Source: Pseudomonadota bacterium (lineage in GTDB: Bacteria; Pseudomonadota; Gammaproteobacteria; Xanthomonadales; Xanthomonadaceae). Taken from it: a stretch of 61,035 nucleotides of DNA. The position numbers and the translations under genes were made by a program. The notes beneath the pieces were generated by a model. The model had not been told where the DNA came from, searched no databases, and saw only the letters and a list, made by a program, of their open reading frames with translations. The DNA is taken from the NCBI GenBank assembly GCA_018242445.1, contig JAFEBW010000062.1, positions 1-61,035 of the forward strand, in the 5' to 3' direction. Of the stretch, positions 32,649-39,876 are shown piece by piece (the stretch's first letter is position 1; every line of letters starts with the position of its first letter).

Positions 32649-32813
32649 CCCCTTCCCCCGTTTACGGGGGGTGATGAGGCGTGCTTGCGAACTGCCGTGG
32701 CAGTTCGCGCGCCGAAGAACGCCCGGCAGGGCTGGACAGGATGGGATGGGGGGAGCTTTTATCGCATGCCTGCCCCCACCCCAACCCTCCCCGCAAGCGG
32801 GAGGGAGTTGTCA
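32649..32813. repeat. GC-rich palindromic intergenic repeat, composite copy
   Basis: Two hairpin parts: CCCCTTCCCCCG...CGGGGGG at 32649-32671, and CCCTCCCCGC-AA-GCGGGAGGG with a preceding CCCACCCCAA at 32771-32810. The parts match the copy at 39711-39803, except that about 100 bases separate them here. A REP/BIME-like element. Confidence 0.6.
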
Positions 32814-32914
32814 TTCCGCGCCGGGGAGCGGCGTTTCCGTGAAGTAGTCGAACCGCCATATGCACCTTTGATTGCAACACACGGCGTGATCCATGTTTCT
32901 TTCCAAACACTCAT
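32759..32914 (-). CDS. Small ORF between the attenuator and asnB, unknown
   Basis: 51 aa, ATG at 32914 with GGAG 9 bases upstream, the first start codon after the terminator at 32945-32981. It begins M-S-V-W-K-E-T-W-I-T-P-C and contains G-A-Y-G-G-S-T-T. The last about 15 residues are encoded by the dispersed repeat, so the original C-terminus may have been lost. The W-x-T-P start is faintly like leader segments of RiPP precursors, but no modifying enzymes other than an ordinary AsnB are near. It may simply be untranslated leader. Confidence 0.25.
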   Translation of the reverse strand: MSVWKETWITPCVAIKGAYGGSTTSRKRRSPARNDNSLPLAGRVGVGAGMR

Positions 32915-32944
32915 GATCTGTTTCTCCGACTTTTACGAGCGCCC

Positions 32945-32981
32945 AAAAAACAAGAAACCTGCACGTTGCGGTGCAGGTTTC
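32945..32981 (-). terminator. Intrinsic terminator of the asnB attenuator
   Basis: Perfect 11-bp stem GAAACCTGCAC / GTGCAGGTTTC (32954-32964 with 32971-32981), 6-base loop, then TTGTTTTTT on the minus strand. It lies 31 bases after the stop of the Asn-rich leader ORF. It could also simply end the fabD-fabG transcript, but its geometry relative to the leader ORF fits attenuation. Confidence 0.75.
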
Positions 32982-33012
32982 GACGGATCGGTGCGGTGGA
33001 TGCAATCGCGCG

Positions 33013-33132
33013 CTAATCGCCGGCCTGCGGTGGGCGGGGATTGAGATTGCGATTGAAATTGGAATGGCAGGCAGGCAGGCGCGCGCCACTGGTGGCGGAG
33101 CCGATCAGGGCGTTGGCGCGAAGCGATGACAT
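33013..33132 (-). promoter_or_regulatory. Asn-rich leader peptide ORF, probable attenuator for asnB
   Basis: 39 codons, ATG at 33132, stop TAG at 33013-33015. Codons 25, 27, 29 and 31 are all AAT (N-F-N-R-N-L-N), plus AAC at codon 7. Just before them the RNA has GCCTGCCTGCC (segment 1, complement of 33066-33080). After them is GCAGGC (segment 2, complement of 33023-33028). Segment 2 can pair with segment 1 or with CCTGC in the 5' arm of the terminator. That is the classic 1:2, 2:3, 3:4 scheme: stalling at Asn codons when Asn-tRNA is scarce would free segment 2 and prevent termination, turning on asnB. No clear ribosome site is seen before the ATG, and the promoter is not obvious. Confidence 0.6.
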
Positions 33133-33262
33133 GGAGCAATCGTGACGTATCGGACCTGCGGTTGCAAGCCGAGTGCGTGACTTTGTCGCTGTACCGCAGC
33201 AGCCACGTTGGGACGAGCGGGCTGTGCATGCGACATCGTCTGCCCGTGGGCGACCCAGTACA

Positions 33263-33304
33263 CCCCCGTCCCCGTCCCCTGCCCCTGCCCCTGCCCCTGC
33301 CCCC
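33263..33304. repeat. CCCCTG/CCCCGT short tandem repeat just after fabG
   Basis: The plus strand reads as seven C-runs of 4-5 separated by GT or TG; the minus strand, which is the fabG transcript sense, is G-rich and starts 5 bases after the fabG stop. It has the pattern of a G-quadruplex-forming sequence in the RNA. Length variation between strains would be expected. Confidence 0.6.
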
Positions 33305-33308
33305 GTCC

Positions 33309-34058
33309 TCAGGCCATGTACATGCCGCCATTGACGTGCAGGGTCTGCCCGGTGATGTAGGCTGCATCCGGGCCGGCGAGGAAGGCCACCGCCTTGGCGA
33401 TGTCGCCGACCTCGCCGAAACGGCCCAGCGCGATCTGCGCCAGCATCGCCTGCTTGGCTTCCTCGGGCAGCGAGCGGGTCATGTCGGTGTCGATGAAGCC
33501 CGGCGCCACCACGTTCACGGTGATGCCGCGCGAGCCGATCTCGCGCGCCAGCGACTTGGAGAACGCGATAATGCCGGCCTTGGCGGCGGCATAGTTCGCC
33601 TGTCCCGGGTTGCCGGTCGCGCCGATCACCGAGGCGATGTTGACGATGCGCCCGCGGCGCGCCTTCATCATCGAACGCATCACCGCCTTGGACGTGCGGT
33701 ACACCGAGCTGAGGTTGGTGTCGAGGATCGCCTGCCAGTCGTCCTCCCTCATCCGCATCAGCAGGTTGTCGCGGGTGATGCCGGCGTTGTTGACGAGCAC
33801 CGAGATCGGGCCGAGCTGCTTGCCGATCGCGTCGATCAGCGCATCCACGGCAGCCGTGTCGGTGACGTTCAACACGCGGCCCGCGCCGCCGTGCGCGGCG
33901 AGGCGCTCGCCGATGGCCGCCGCGCCGGATTCGGTGGTCGCGGTGCCGATCACCTTGGCGCCGCGCGCGGCCAGTTCGTCGGCGATGGCCGCACCGATGC
34001 CGCGGCTGGCGCCGGTGACGAGGGCGATTTCGCCGGTTAGGGTTTTCATGTCGTTCAT
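33309..34058 (-). CDS. fabG: 3-oxoacyl-[acyl-carrier-protein] reductase
   Basis: 249 aa from the ATG at 34058, which overlaps the fabD stop (ATGA). SDR fold with the cofactor loop GASRGIG (16-22), N-A-G-I (91-94) and the catalytic triad S143, Y156, K160 in Y-A-A-A-K. It reduces beta-ketoacyl-ACP with NADPH in fatty-acid elongation. fabD lies upstream, but the usual acpP and fabF do not follow; instead there is a G-rich tract and the asnB leader. Confidence 0.93.
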   Translation of the reverse strand: MNDMKTLTGEIALVTGASRGIGAAIADELAARGAKVIGTATTESGAAAIGERLAAHGGAGRVLNVTDTAAVDALIDAIGKQLGPISVLVNNAGITRDNLLMRMREDDWQAILDTNLSSVYRTSKAVMRSMMKARRGRIVNIASVIGATGNPGQANYAAAKAGIIAFSKSLAREIGSRGITVNVVAPGFIDTDMTRSLPEEAKQAMLAQIALGRFGEVGDIAKAVAFLAGPDAAYITGQTLHVNGGMYMA

Positions 34059-35011
34059 GCGTGGAAGTCCTCGAGGGCGGCGTCGAAATCCGGTGGCGTG
34101 CCGATGGCGCGGGCATCCAGCGCGCGGTCGATGCGCTTGATCAGGCCGGCCAGCACCTTGCCGGGGCCGCATTCGATCGCATGGGCGATGCCGCGATCGC
34201 GCAGTTCCTGCACGCAGCCGGTCCATTGCACGGGCTGTTGGAGCTGGCGCGCGAGCGCCGCGCGGATCGCCGCAACCTCATCGAAGCTGCGCACGTCGGC
34301 GTTTTGCACCACCGGAATGGATGGCGCCTGCCATGCGATCGTGGCCATGCGCTCGGCGAGTTTTTCCGCCGCGCCGCGCATCAGCGCCGTGTGCGAGGGC
34401 ACCGACACCGGCAACTTCACCGCCTTGCGCACGCCACGCTGCGCCAGATGCGCCAGCGCGCGATCCACCGCCGCGGCGTGGCCGGCGATCACGGTCTGGC
34501 CGGGGCTGTTGAAGTTCGCCGGCGCGACGATCTCGTCGCCGGCGACCAGTTCGCAGGTTTCGGCGATCAACTCATCCTCGGTTCCGAGCACGGCGGCCAT
34601 CGCACCCACGCCGGGCGGCACCGCCTCCTGCATCAGCCGCCCACGCTCGCGCACCAGCGCCGCGGCATCGTGCAGCGACAGCGCCCCTGCGGCGACCAGC
34701 GCCGTGTACTCGCCGAGGCTGTGGCCGGCCAGCAACGCAGGCATTGCTCCGCCCGCGGCCAGCCACGCCCGCCACGCGCCGATGCCCGCGGCCAGCAGCG
34801 CCGGCTGGGTGAACTCGGTGCGGTTGAGCTCGGCCTCGGGGCCTTCCTGCGACAGCCTCCAAAGATCCACGCCGGCCCCGGCGGAGGCTTCGGCGAAGGC
34901 CTCGCGTACCTGCGCATGCGCGGCGGCCAGCTCGGCGAGCATGCCCACAGCCTGCGAGCCCTGGCCGGGGAAGACGAACGCTAGATGCGGTACGGGCGCA
35001 GGTGCTGACAT
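34055..35011 (-). CDS. fabD: Malonyl-CoA:ACP transacylase
   Basis: 318 aa, typical length. F-P-G-Q-G-S-Q (14-20), catalytic G-H-S-L-G (96-100, Ser98) and a late S-V-P-S-H-T-A-L-M segment with the active His. It loads malonyl groups onto ACP for fatty-acid synthesis. ATG at 35011; first gene of the minus-strand fab pair, divergent from the P5C dehydrogenase gene. Confidence 0.94.
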   Translation of the reverse strand: MSAPAPVPHLAFVFPGQGSQAVGMLAELAAAHAQVREAFAEASAGAGVDLWRLSQEGPEAELNRTEFTQPALLAAGIGAWRAWLAAGGAMPALLAGHSLGEYTALVAAGALSLHDAAALVRERGRLMQEAVPPGVGAMAAVLGTEDELIAETCELVAGDEIVAPANFNSPGQTVIAGHAAAVDRALAHLAQRGVRKAVKLPVSVPSHTALMRGAAEKLAERMATIAWQAPSIPVVQNADVRSFDEVAAIRAALARQLQQPVQWTGCVQELRDRGIAHAIECGPGKVLAGLIKRIDRALDARAIGTPPDFDAALEDFHA

Positions 35012-35144
35012 GGGATGGATTCACGGGCGGATGGGAAGCCGTCATTCTAAGCCAAGGACGAAACCATCGACTTCGCAGCATGCGGTTTTTCGGCTGCCCG
35101 GCAGCGAAGCATTACAATGTGCGATTCCATCACGGATGCCCGCC

Positions 35145-36770
35145 ATGTCCCTTGCCATCTCCCGCGCGCCGATGCCCGTCAACGAACCGGTGCGCAGCTA
35201 TGCGCCGAACACGCGCGAGCGTGCCAGCCTGCAAGCGCGGCTCCAGCAGATGTCGGCGGAAACCATCGAGATCCCGCTGTGCATCGGCGGCAAGGACGTG
35301 CGCACCGGCAAGCTCGGCCGTGCGGTGATGCCGCATCGGCATGCGCACACCATCGCGCAGTTCCATCAGGCCGGAACGCACGAAGTGCAGCAGGCGATCG
35401 ACGCCGCGGTGGCGGCGCAGCACGACTGGGCGAGGCTGCCATGGGAAGCGCGCGCGGCGGTGTTCCTGAAGGCCGCCGACCTGCTCGCCGGGCCGTGGCG
35501 CGACACCTTGAACACGGCGACGATGATGGGCCAGAGCAAGACCTGCCATCAGGCCGAAATCGATTCGGCCTGCGAGCTGATCGACTTCCTGCGCTTCAAC
35601 GTGTCGTTCTACGAGCAACTGCTGCGCGAACAACCGCGTTCCTCGTCGGGCATGTGGAACCGCGTCGAGCACCGCCCGCTGGAAGGTTTCGTGTTCGCGG
35701 TCTCGCCGTTCAATTTCACCGCCATCGCCGGCAACCTGCCCAGCAGCGCCGCCTTGTGCGGCAACACCGTGGTGTGGAAGCCGGCCAGCACCGCGGTGTA
35801 CAGCGCGCACTTCATCATGCGCCTGTTCCGCGAGGCCGGACTGCCCGACGGCGTGATCAACCTCGTCACCGGCAGCGGCGGCGAAGTCGGCGACCCGGTG
35901 CTGGAGAGCCGTCATCTGGCCGGCATCCACTTCACCGGCTCCACCCGCGTGTTCCACCAGATGTGGCGCAAGGTCGGCGACAACATCGACAAGTACGTGA
36001 GCTATCCGCGCCTGGTCGGCGAGACCGGCGGCAAGGATTTCATCCTCGCCCACCGCAGCGCCGATGCCGACGCACTGGTCGCGGCGATCGTGCGCGGCGC
36101 GTTCGAGTATCAGGGCCAGAAATGCTCGGCCGCCAGCCGCGCCTACATCCCGAGCAACCTGTGGCCGCAGGCGAAGGATCGCCTCGTCGCCGCGGTCGAG
36201 GGCATCCGCATGGGCGATGTCGCCGATTTCTCCAACTTCATGGGCGCGGTGATCGACGCCAATTCGTTCCGCACGCAGGCCAACGCCATCGAGGAAGCCA
36301 AGTCAGCCGCCGACGCCAGCATCCTCGTCGGCGGCGGCTGCGACGACACCGAAGGTTACTTCGTGCGGCCGACCATCATCCAGACCACCAATCCGTCCTA
36401 CCGCACGATGTGCGACGAGTTGTTCGGGCCGGTGCTGACGGTGCACGTGTACGACGAGAACCAATGGAGTGAAACCCTCGACGTGGTCGATCGCACCAGT
36501 TCCTACGCGTTGACTGGCGCGATCTTCGCGCAGGAGCGTTACGCCATCGAGCAGGGGCTGGAGCGCCTGCGCAACGCCGCCGGCAACTTCTACATCAACG
36601 ACAAGCCCACCGGCGCGGTGGTCGGCCAGCAGCCGTTCGGCGGCGGGCGCGCCTCGGGCACCAACGACAAGGCCGGTTCCATCCTCAACCTGCTGCGCTG
36701 GATCAGCCCGCGCACGATCAAGGAAACCTTCGCCCCGCCGCACGATTACCGCTATCCGTTCATGGGCTGA
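35145..36770 (+). CDS. pruA: L-glutamate gamma-semialdehyde (P5C) dehydrogenase
   Basis: 541 aa from the ATG at 35145; the open frame extends far upstream only in the shadow of fabD. An aldehyde dehydrogenase of the stand-alone P5CDH type, which oxidises glutamate semialdehyde to glutamate with NAD in proline and arginine breakdown. Visible: S-P-F-N-F-T-A (187-193), the catalytic Glu293 in V-G-E-T-G-G-K and Cys327 in G-Q-K-C-S-A. No proline dehydrogenase domain or neighbour is present, unlike the PutA fusion of many proteobacteria. Confidence 0.88.
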   Translation: MSLAISRAPMPVNEPVRSYAPNTRERASLQARLQQMSAETIEIPLCIGGKDVRTGKLGRAVMPHRHAHTIAQFHQAGTHEVQQAIDAAVAAQHDWARLPWEARAAVFLKAADLLAGPWRDTLNTATMMGQSKTCHQAEIDSACELIDFLRFNVSFYEQLLREQPRSSSGMWNRVEHRPLEGFVFAVSPFNFTAIAGNLPSSAALCGNTVVWKPASTAVYSAHFIMRLFREAGLPDGVINLVTGSGGEVGDPVLESRHLAGIHFTGSTRVFHQMWRKVGDNIDKYVSYPRLVGETGGKDFILAHRSADADALVAAIVRGAFEYQGQKCSAASRAYIPSNLWPQAKDRLVAAVEGIRMGDVADFSNFMGAVIDANSFRTQANAIEEAKSAADASILVGGGCDDTEGYFVRPTIIQTTNPSYRTMCDELFGPVLTVHVYDENQWSETLDVVDRTSSYALTGAIFAQERYAIEQGLERLRNAAGNFYINDKPTGAVVGQQPFGGGRASGTNDKAGSILNLLRWISPRTIKETFAPPHDYRYPFMG

Positions 36771-36801
36771 GCGGGCGGGGGGCAGGGCTGGTTGTTGCTT
36801 C

Positions 36802-36922
36802 TTTCCCTTCTCCCAACGGGAGAAGGTGGCGCGAAGCGCCGGATGGGCAATCAGACGGTGACATCCACGCTCCGCCGACCCCTCTCCCCAACCCATCTCC
36901 CGCAAGGGGAGAGGGGCTTCAA
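36802..36922. repeat. GC-rich palindromic intergenic repeats, two units
   Basis: The first unit (36802-36847) has the hairpin CTTCTCCCAACGGGAGAAG. The second (36879-36922) is nearly identical to the copy at 209-252, with CCCCTCTCCCC followed by a hairpin around GCAA. They fill most of the 272-base gap between the P5C dehydrogenase and the beta-propeller gene. REP/BIME-like. Confidence 0.7.
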
Positions 36923-37042
36923 CAGCGTTTGGCGCGGCAAGCAATCCCGCGCAACCCCTTTGGCGTGCTTTTCCCGTTGTACGGGTGGACCGTGCTGGAA
37001 TCATCCAGTGCATTGCCATCCCCACGCCACGAGGAAAGCGCC

Positions 37043-38899
37043 ATGAACACGAAACTCGCCGCTGCCATCGCCCTTCTGTTCGGATTGGGCATGGCCTTGC
37101 CCACGGCCACGCCGGCCGCCGGCCTGAAGCCATTGAACAGCGATGCCGAGTTCACCGCGCTGGTGGCGAAGTGGAAACAGAAGGCACAGCGGGATCGCAG
37201 TGCGGCCGCGCCGATGCCGGCATCGGCGATGATGGAGGAGTCGGCACCGGTTGCCATGCCGCCCCCCGCGCCGGCCCCTGCGGTTGGCGCGATGGCCAAG
37301 GCGGCTCCTGCCGCCGGTGCCAACGCCGCATCCATCACCAACGTGCAAACGCAGGGCGTGGACGAGGGCGACATCGTCAAGGCCTATGGCGATTTCCTGA
37401 TCGTGCTGCGCCGTGGCCGATTGTTCACCGTTCGCGTCGGCGGCGATGCGCTCAAGCCGGTGTCGGCGGTCAATGCCTACGCGCCCGATGTCGATCCGCA
37501 AGGTACCTGGTACGACGAGATGCTGGTCAACGACGGCCGCATCGTGGTGATCGGCTACAGCTACGCGCGTGGCGGTACCGAGGTCGGCCTGTTCGACATC
37601 GGTCGCGACGGCACGATCGCCTATCGCGCCACCTACCAGATGCGCAGCAGCGACTATTACTCCTCGCGCAATTACGCCAGCCGCCTGATCGGTCACCAGC
37701 TGATCTTCTACGCGCCGATGCCGGTCAACTTGTACGGCAACGACCCCTACGCCAACTTCCCCGCGCTGCGGCGTTGGCAAGGCAACGCCACGCCCGGCGA
37801 TTTCCAACGCATCCTGCCGGCCACGCGCATCTACCGCAGCACGGCAGAACTCGATCCGCGCGATGGCATCACCTTGCACTCGATCACCTCCTGCGATCTG
37901 GCCGCCGCGCAGATGAGCTGCAAGGCCAGCGCCGTGCTTGGCCCATCCGGCCGGGTGTTCTATGTCTCCGCCGATGCCGTCTATGTCTGGACCCGTTCCT
38001 GGAACACGGCTTCCACGGGCAATTCCTCGCTGTTCCGCATCCCGCTCGATGGCAGCACCCCGACCGGCCTGCGCACGACCGGCAGCCCGATCGACCAGAT
38101 GTCCTTCCTGCAACGCGATGGCTGGCTCAACGTGCTGCTCAACCGCGAAGGCCGCGGCGAGGGCATGTGGGCCGCGAATGGGCCATCCGGTGCGATGGCG
38201 CTGCTGCGCGTGCGCCTGTCGGAGTTCGGCGACGGCAGCGACATCGCGCCACCGCGCGATTACCGCGTCCTTGCCGGCGCGGAGCAGCAATGGAGCCTGC
38301 AGAATCGCTACGTCGGCGATTGGCTGCTGTTCGGGTCGGCCTCGTCGAACACGCTGCACGCACTGCGTTACGCGCAAGCGGGCGCCATGCAGGACGTGGC
38401 GCTCAAGCACAGCGTGCAGCGCATCGACGCGCTGGGCAACGATGCCGTGGTGGTGGGCCCGCAGGGCGGCGATTTGCACTTCAGCTCCATCGCGCTGGGC
38501 CGCGAAGCCAAACTGGCCAGCGATTTCGTGCAAGCCAATGCCGCGCAGGCCGATGCGCGCACGCATGGCTTTTTCTACCGCGCCGATGGCGAGCGCAAGG
38601 GCATCATCGGCTTGCCGATCCTCGATCGCGGCGGCGGCTCGGCGGCGGTGCTCTACCTGCGCAACCTCGGACTGCGCCTGAGCCGCATGGGCAGCCTCGA
38701 TGCGAAGGCCAGCCGGCACGTCGATGATGCCTGCAAGGCCAGTTGCGTGGACTGGTACGGCAATGCGCGGCCGATTTTCCTCGGCGATCGCGTCTTCGCC
38801 CTGCTCGGCTACGAATTGGTCGAAGGCAGCATCAAGGGCAATGCGATCGGCGAGCGCCGGCGCGTGAACTTCGCGCCCGCCGCGAACGTGGCATGGTGA
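37043..38899 (+). CDS. Secreted beta-propeller protein (COG4880-like)
   Basis: 618 aa from the ATG at 37043, with GAGGAAAG upstream. Signal peptide (ending ATPAAG). The early motif T-N-V-Q-T-Q-G-V-D-E-G-D-I-V-K-x-Y-G-D-F-L is the hallmark of a family of exported proteins with a C-terminal beta-propeller distantly related to WD-40. The rest has repeated blade-like strands (F-Y-V-S-x-D-A-V-Y-V-W-T). Its biochemical role is unknown; it is extracytoplasmic. Confidence 0.75.
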   Translation: MNTKLAAAIALLFGLGMALPTATPAAGLKPLNSDAEFTALVAKWKQKAQRDRSAAAPMPASAMMEESAPVAMPPPAPAPAVGAMAKAAPAAGANAASITNVQTQGVDEGDIVKAYGDFLIVLRRGRLFTVRVGGDALKPVSAVNAYAPDVDPQGTWYDEMLVNDGRIVVIGYSYARGGTEVGLFDIGRDGTIAYRATYQMRSSDYYSSRNYASRLIGHQLIFYAPMPVNLYGNDPYANFPALRRWQGNATPGDFQRILPATRIYRSTAELDPRDGITLHSITSCDLAAAQMSCKASAVLGPSGRVFYVSADAVYVWTRSWNTASTGNSSLFRIPLDGSTPTGLRTTGSPIDQMSFLQRDGWLNVLLNREGRGEGMWAANGPSGAMALLRVRLSEFGDGSDIAPPRDYRVLAGAEQQWSLQNRYVGDWLLFGSASSNTLHALRYAQAGAMQDVALKHSVQRIDALGNDAVVVGPQGGDLHFSSIALGREAKLASDFVQANAAQADARTHGFFYRADGERKGIIGLPILDRGGGSAAVLYLRNLGLRLSRMGSLDAKASRHVDDACKASCVDWYGNARPIFLGDRVFALLGYELVEGSIKGNAIGERRRVNFAPAANVAW

Positions 38900-38913
38900 G
38901 GCAACTCGACAGG

Positions 38914-38937
38914 CGCCCGGTCCAGCAGGACCGGGCG
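38914..38937. terminator. Bidirectional hairpin between convergent genes
   Basis: Perfect 10-bp stem CGCCCGGTCC-AGCA-GGACCGGGCG, 15 bases after the beta-propeller stop and 27 bases before the stop of the convergent response-regulator gene. No T-run on either strand, but the position between convergent ends supports a shared terminator. Confidence 0.55.
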
Positions 38938-38963
38938 ACGCGATGGATCAGCCGGAAGCACTG

Positions 38964-39647
38964 CTACGACGCCTGCGTGACCAGCGCATAACCCACATTG
39001 GGCACGTACTCGATCCACCCCGCTTCGCCGCCAGCCGTAGCCAGCTTGCGGCGCAGGCGGTGCACCACCTGCTTGAGCGATTCGCGGTCGGCGGCATCGC
39101 GATCGGGCCAGACGAAGCCGATCACGCGATCGGCATCCACCGGCTTGCCGGCATGCGCCAGCAACAGGCGCAGCAGGCGCAGTTCCAGCGGCGAGAGCCG
39201 GAACGGCGCGCCCTCGCCCACCCGCGCCTCGCTGCGCTCCACGTCGAGCGCCAGCGGGCCGCTGGCGAGCGGCGCATCGTCCAGCGGATCGTTGCCACGG
39301 CGCAGCAGCGAGCGCACCCGCGCCAGCAGGGTGCGCGGGCTGAACGGCTTGCGCAGGTAGTCGTCGGCACCCAGATCCAGGCCGCGCACCTCGTCCTCCT
39401 CGGCCGCACGCACCGTCAGCATCATCACCGGGATCTGGCTGGACTTGCGCAGGATTTCCAGCACCTCGAAGCCATCGCGCAGCGGCAGGTTGACATCGAG
39501 GATGACCAGATCGGGCTGGTGATCGCGCAGGCGCTGCAGGGCCTGTTCGCCGTCGAAGGCGGTGACCACGCCGTAGCCGGCATGGTGCAGGGCGAAGCGC
39601 AGCAGGCCGACGAGTTCGACGTCGTCATCGACGATCAGGATGTTCAT
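38964..39647 (-). CDS. OmpR-family response regulator
   Basis: 227 aa from the ATG at 39647 (MNILIVDDD). Receiver domain with D7-D9, phosphoacceptor Asp51 and the K in L-R-K-P-F; C-terminal winged-helix DNA-binding domain (L-S-P-L-E-L-R-L-L-R-L-L...V-V-H-x-L-R-R-K-L). Partner of the kinase encoded upstream; the 229-base gap between them holds a dispersed repeat. Regulon unknown. Confidence 0.9.
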   Translation of the reverse strand: MNILIVDDDVELVGLLRFALHHAGYGVVTAFDGEQALQRLRDHQPDLVILDVNLPLRDGFEVLEILRKSSQIPVMMLTVRAAEEDEVRGLDLGADDYLRKPFSPRTLLARVRSLLRRGNDPLDDAPLASGPLALDVERSEARVGEGAPFRLSPLELRLLRLLLAHAGKPVDADRVIGFVWPDRDAADRESLKQVVHRLRRKLATAGGEAGWIEYVPNVGYALVTQAS

Positions 39648-39710
39648 GCGCCCACTCCGTTGGCGTGCAAGCGCGTTTGACCACCACCCATCTGGCCGAT
39701 TTTGCTTTGG

Positions 39711-39803
39711 CCCCTTCCCCCGCGAGCGGGGGAAGGCTGGGATGGGGGCAGATTTCCGCGAAGGCTCCCACACCCCAACCCTCCCCCGCACGTGGGGGAG
39801 GGA
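39711..39803. repeat. GC-rich palindromic intergenic repeat pair
   Basis: Two hairpins, CCTTCCCCCGC-GA-GCGGGGGAAGG and CCCTCCCCCGC-AC-GTGGGGGAGGG, joined by about 40 bases. It sits between the kinase and response-regulator genes of one two-component system, where it could uncouple their expression. Related to copies at 32649, 46611, 36879 and 209. Confidence 0.7.
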
Positions 39804-39876
39804 GCATCGATGCAAACTCGACTATCACCCGCGTGGGATCGCTGTCCTGCACGATCGTCGCGGCGGATCCAGGACA

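Noticed and set aside
32759..32914. Lasso-peptide cluster (small precursor plus asparagine-synthase-like cyclase)
   Set aside because: The AsnB has a complete glutaminase domain with Cys2, and no B protein or transporter is adjacent, so it is a normal asparagine synthase.
34098..35144. N-terminal extension of the P5C dehydrogenase to 890 aa
   Set aside because: The added part is the antisense shadow of fabD; family length and the conserved N-terminus fit the ATG at 35145.
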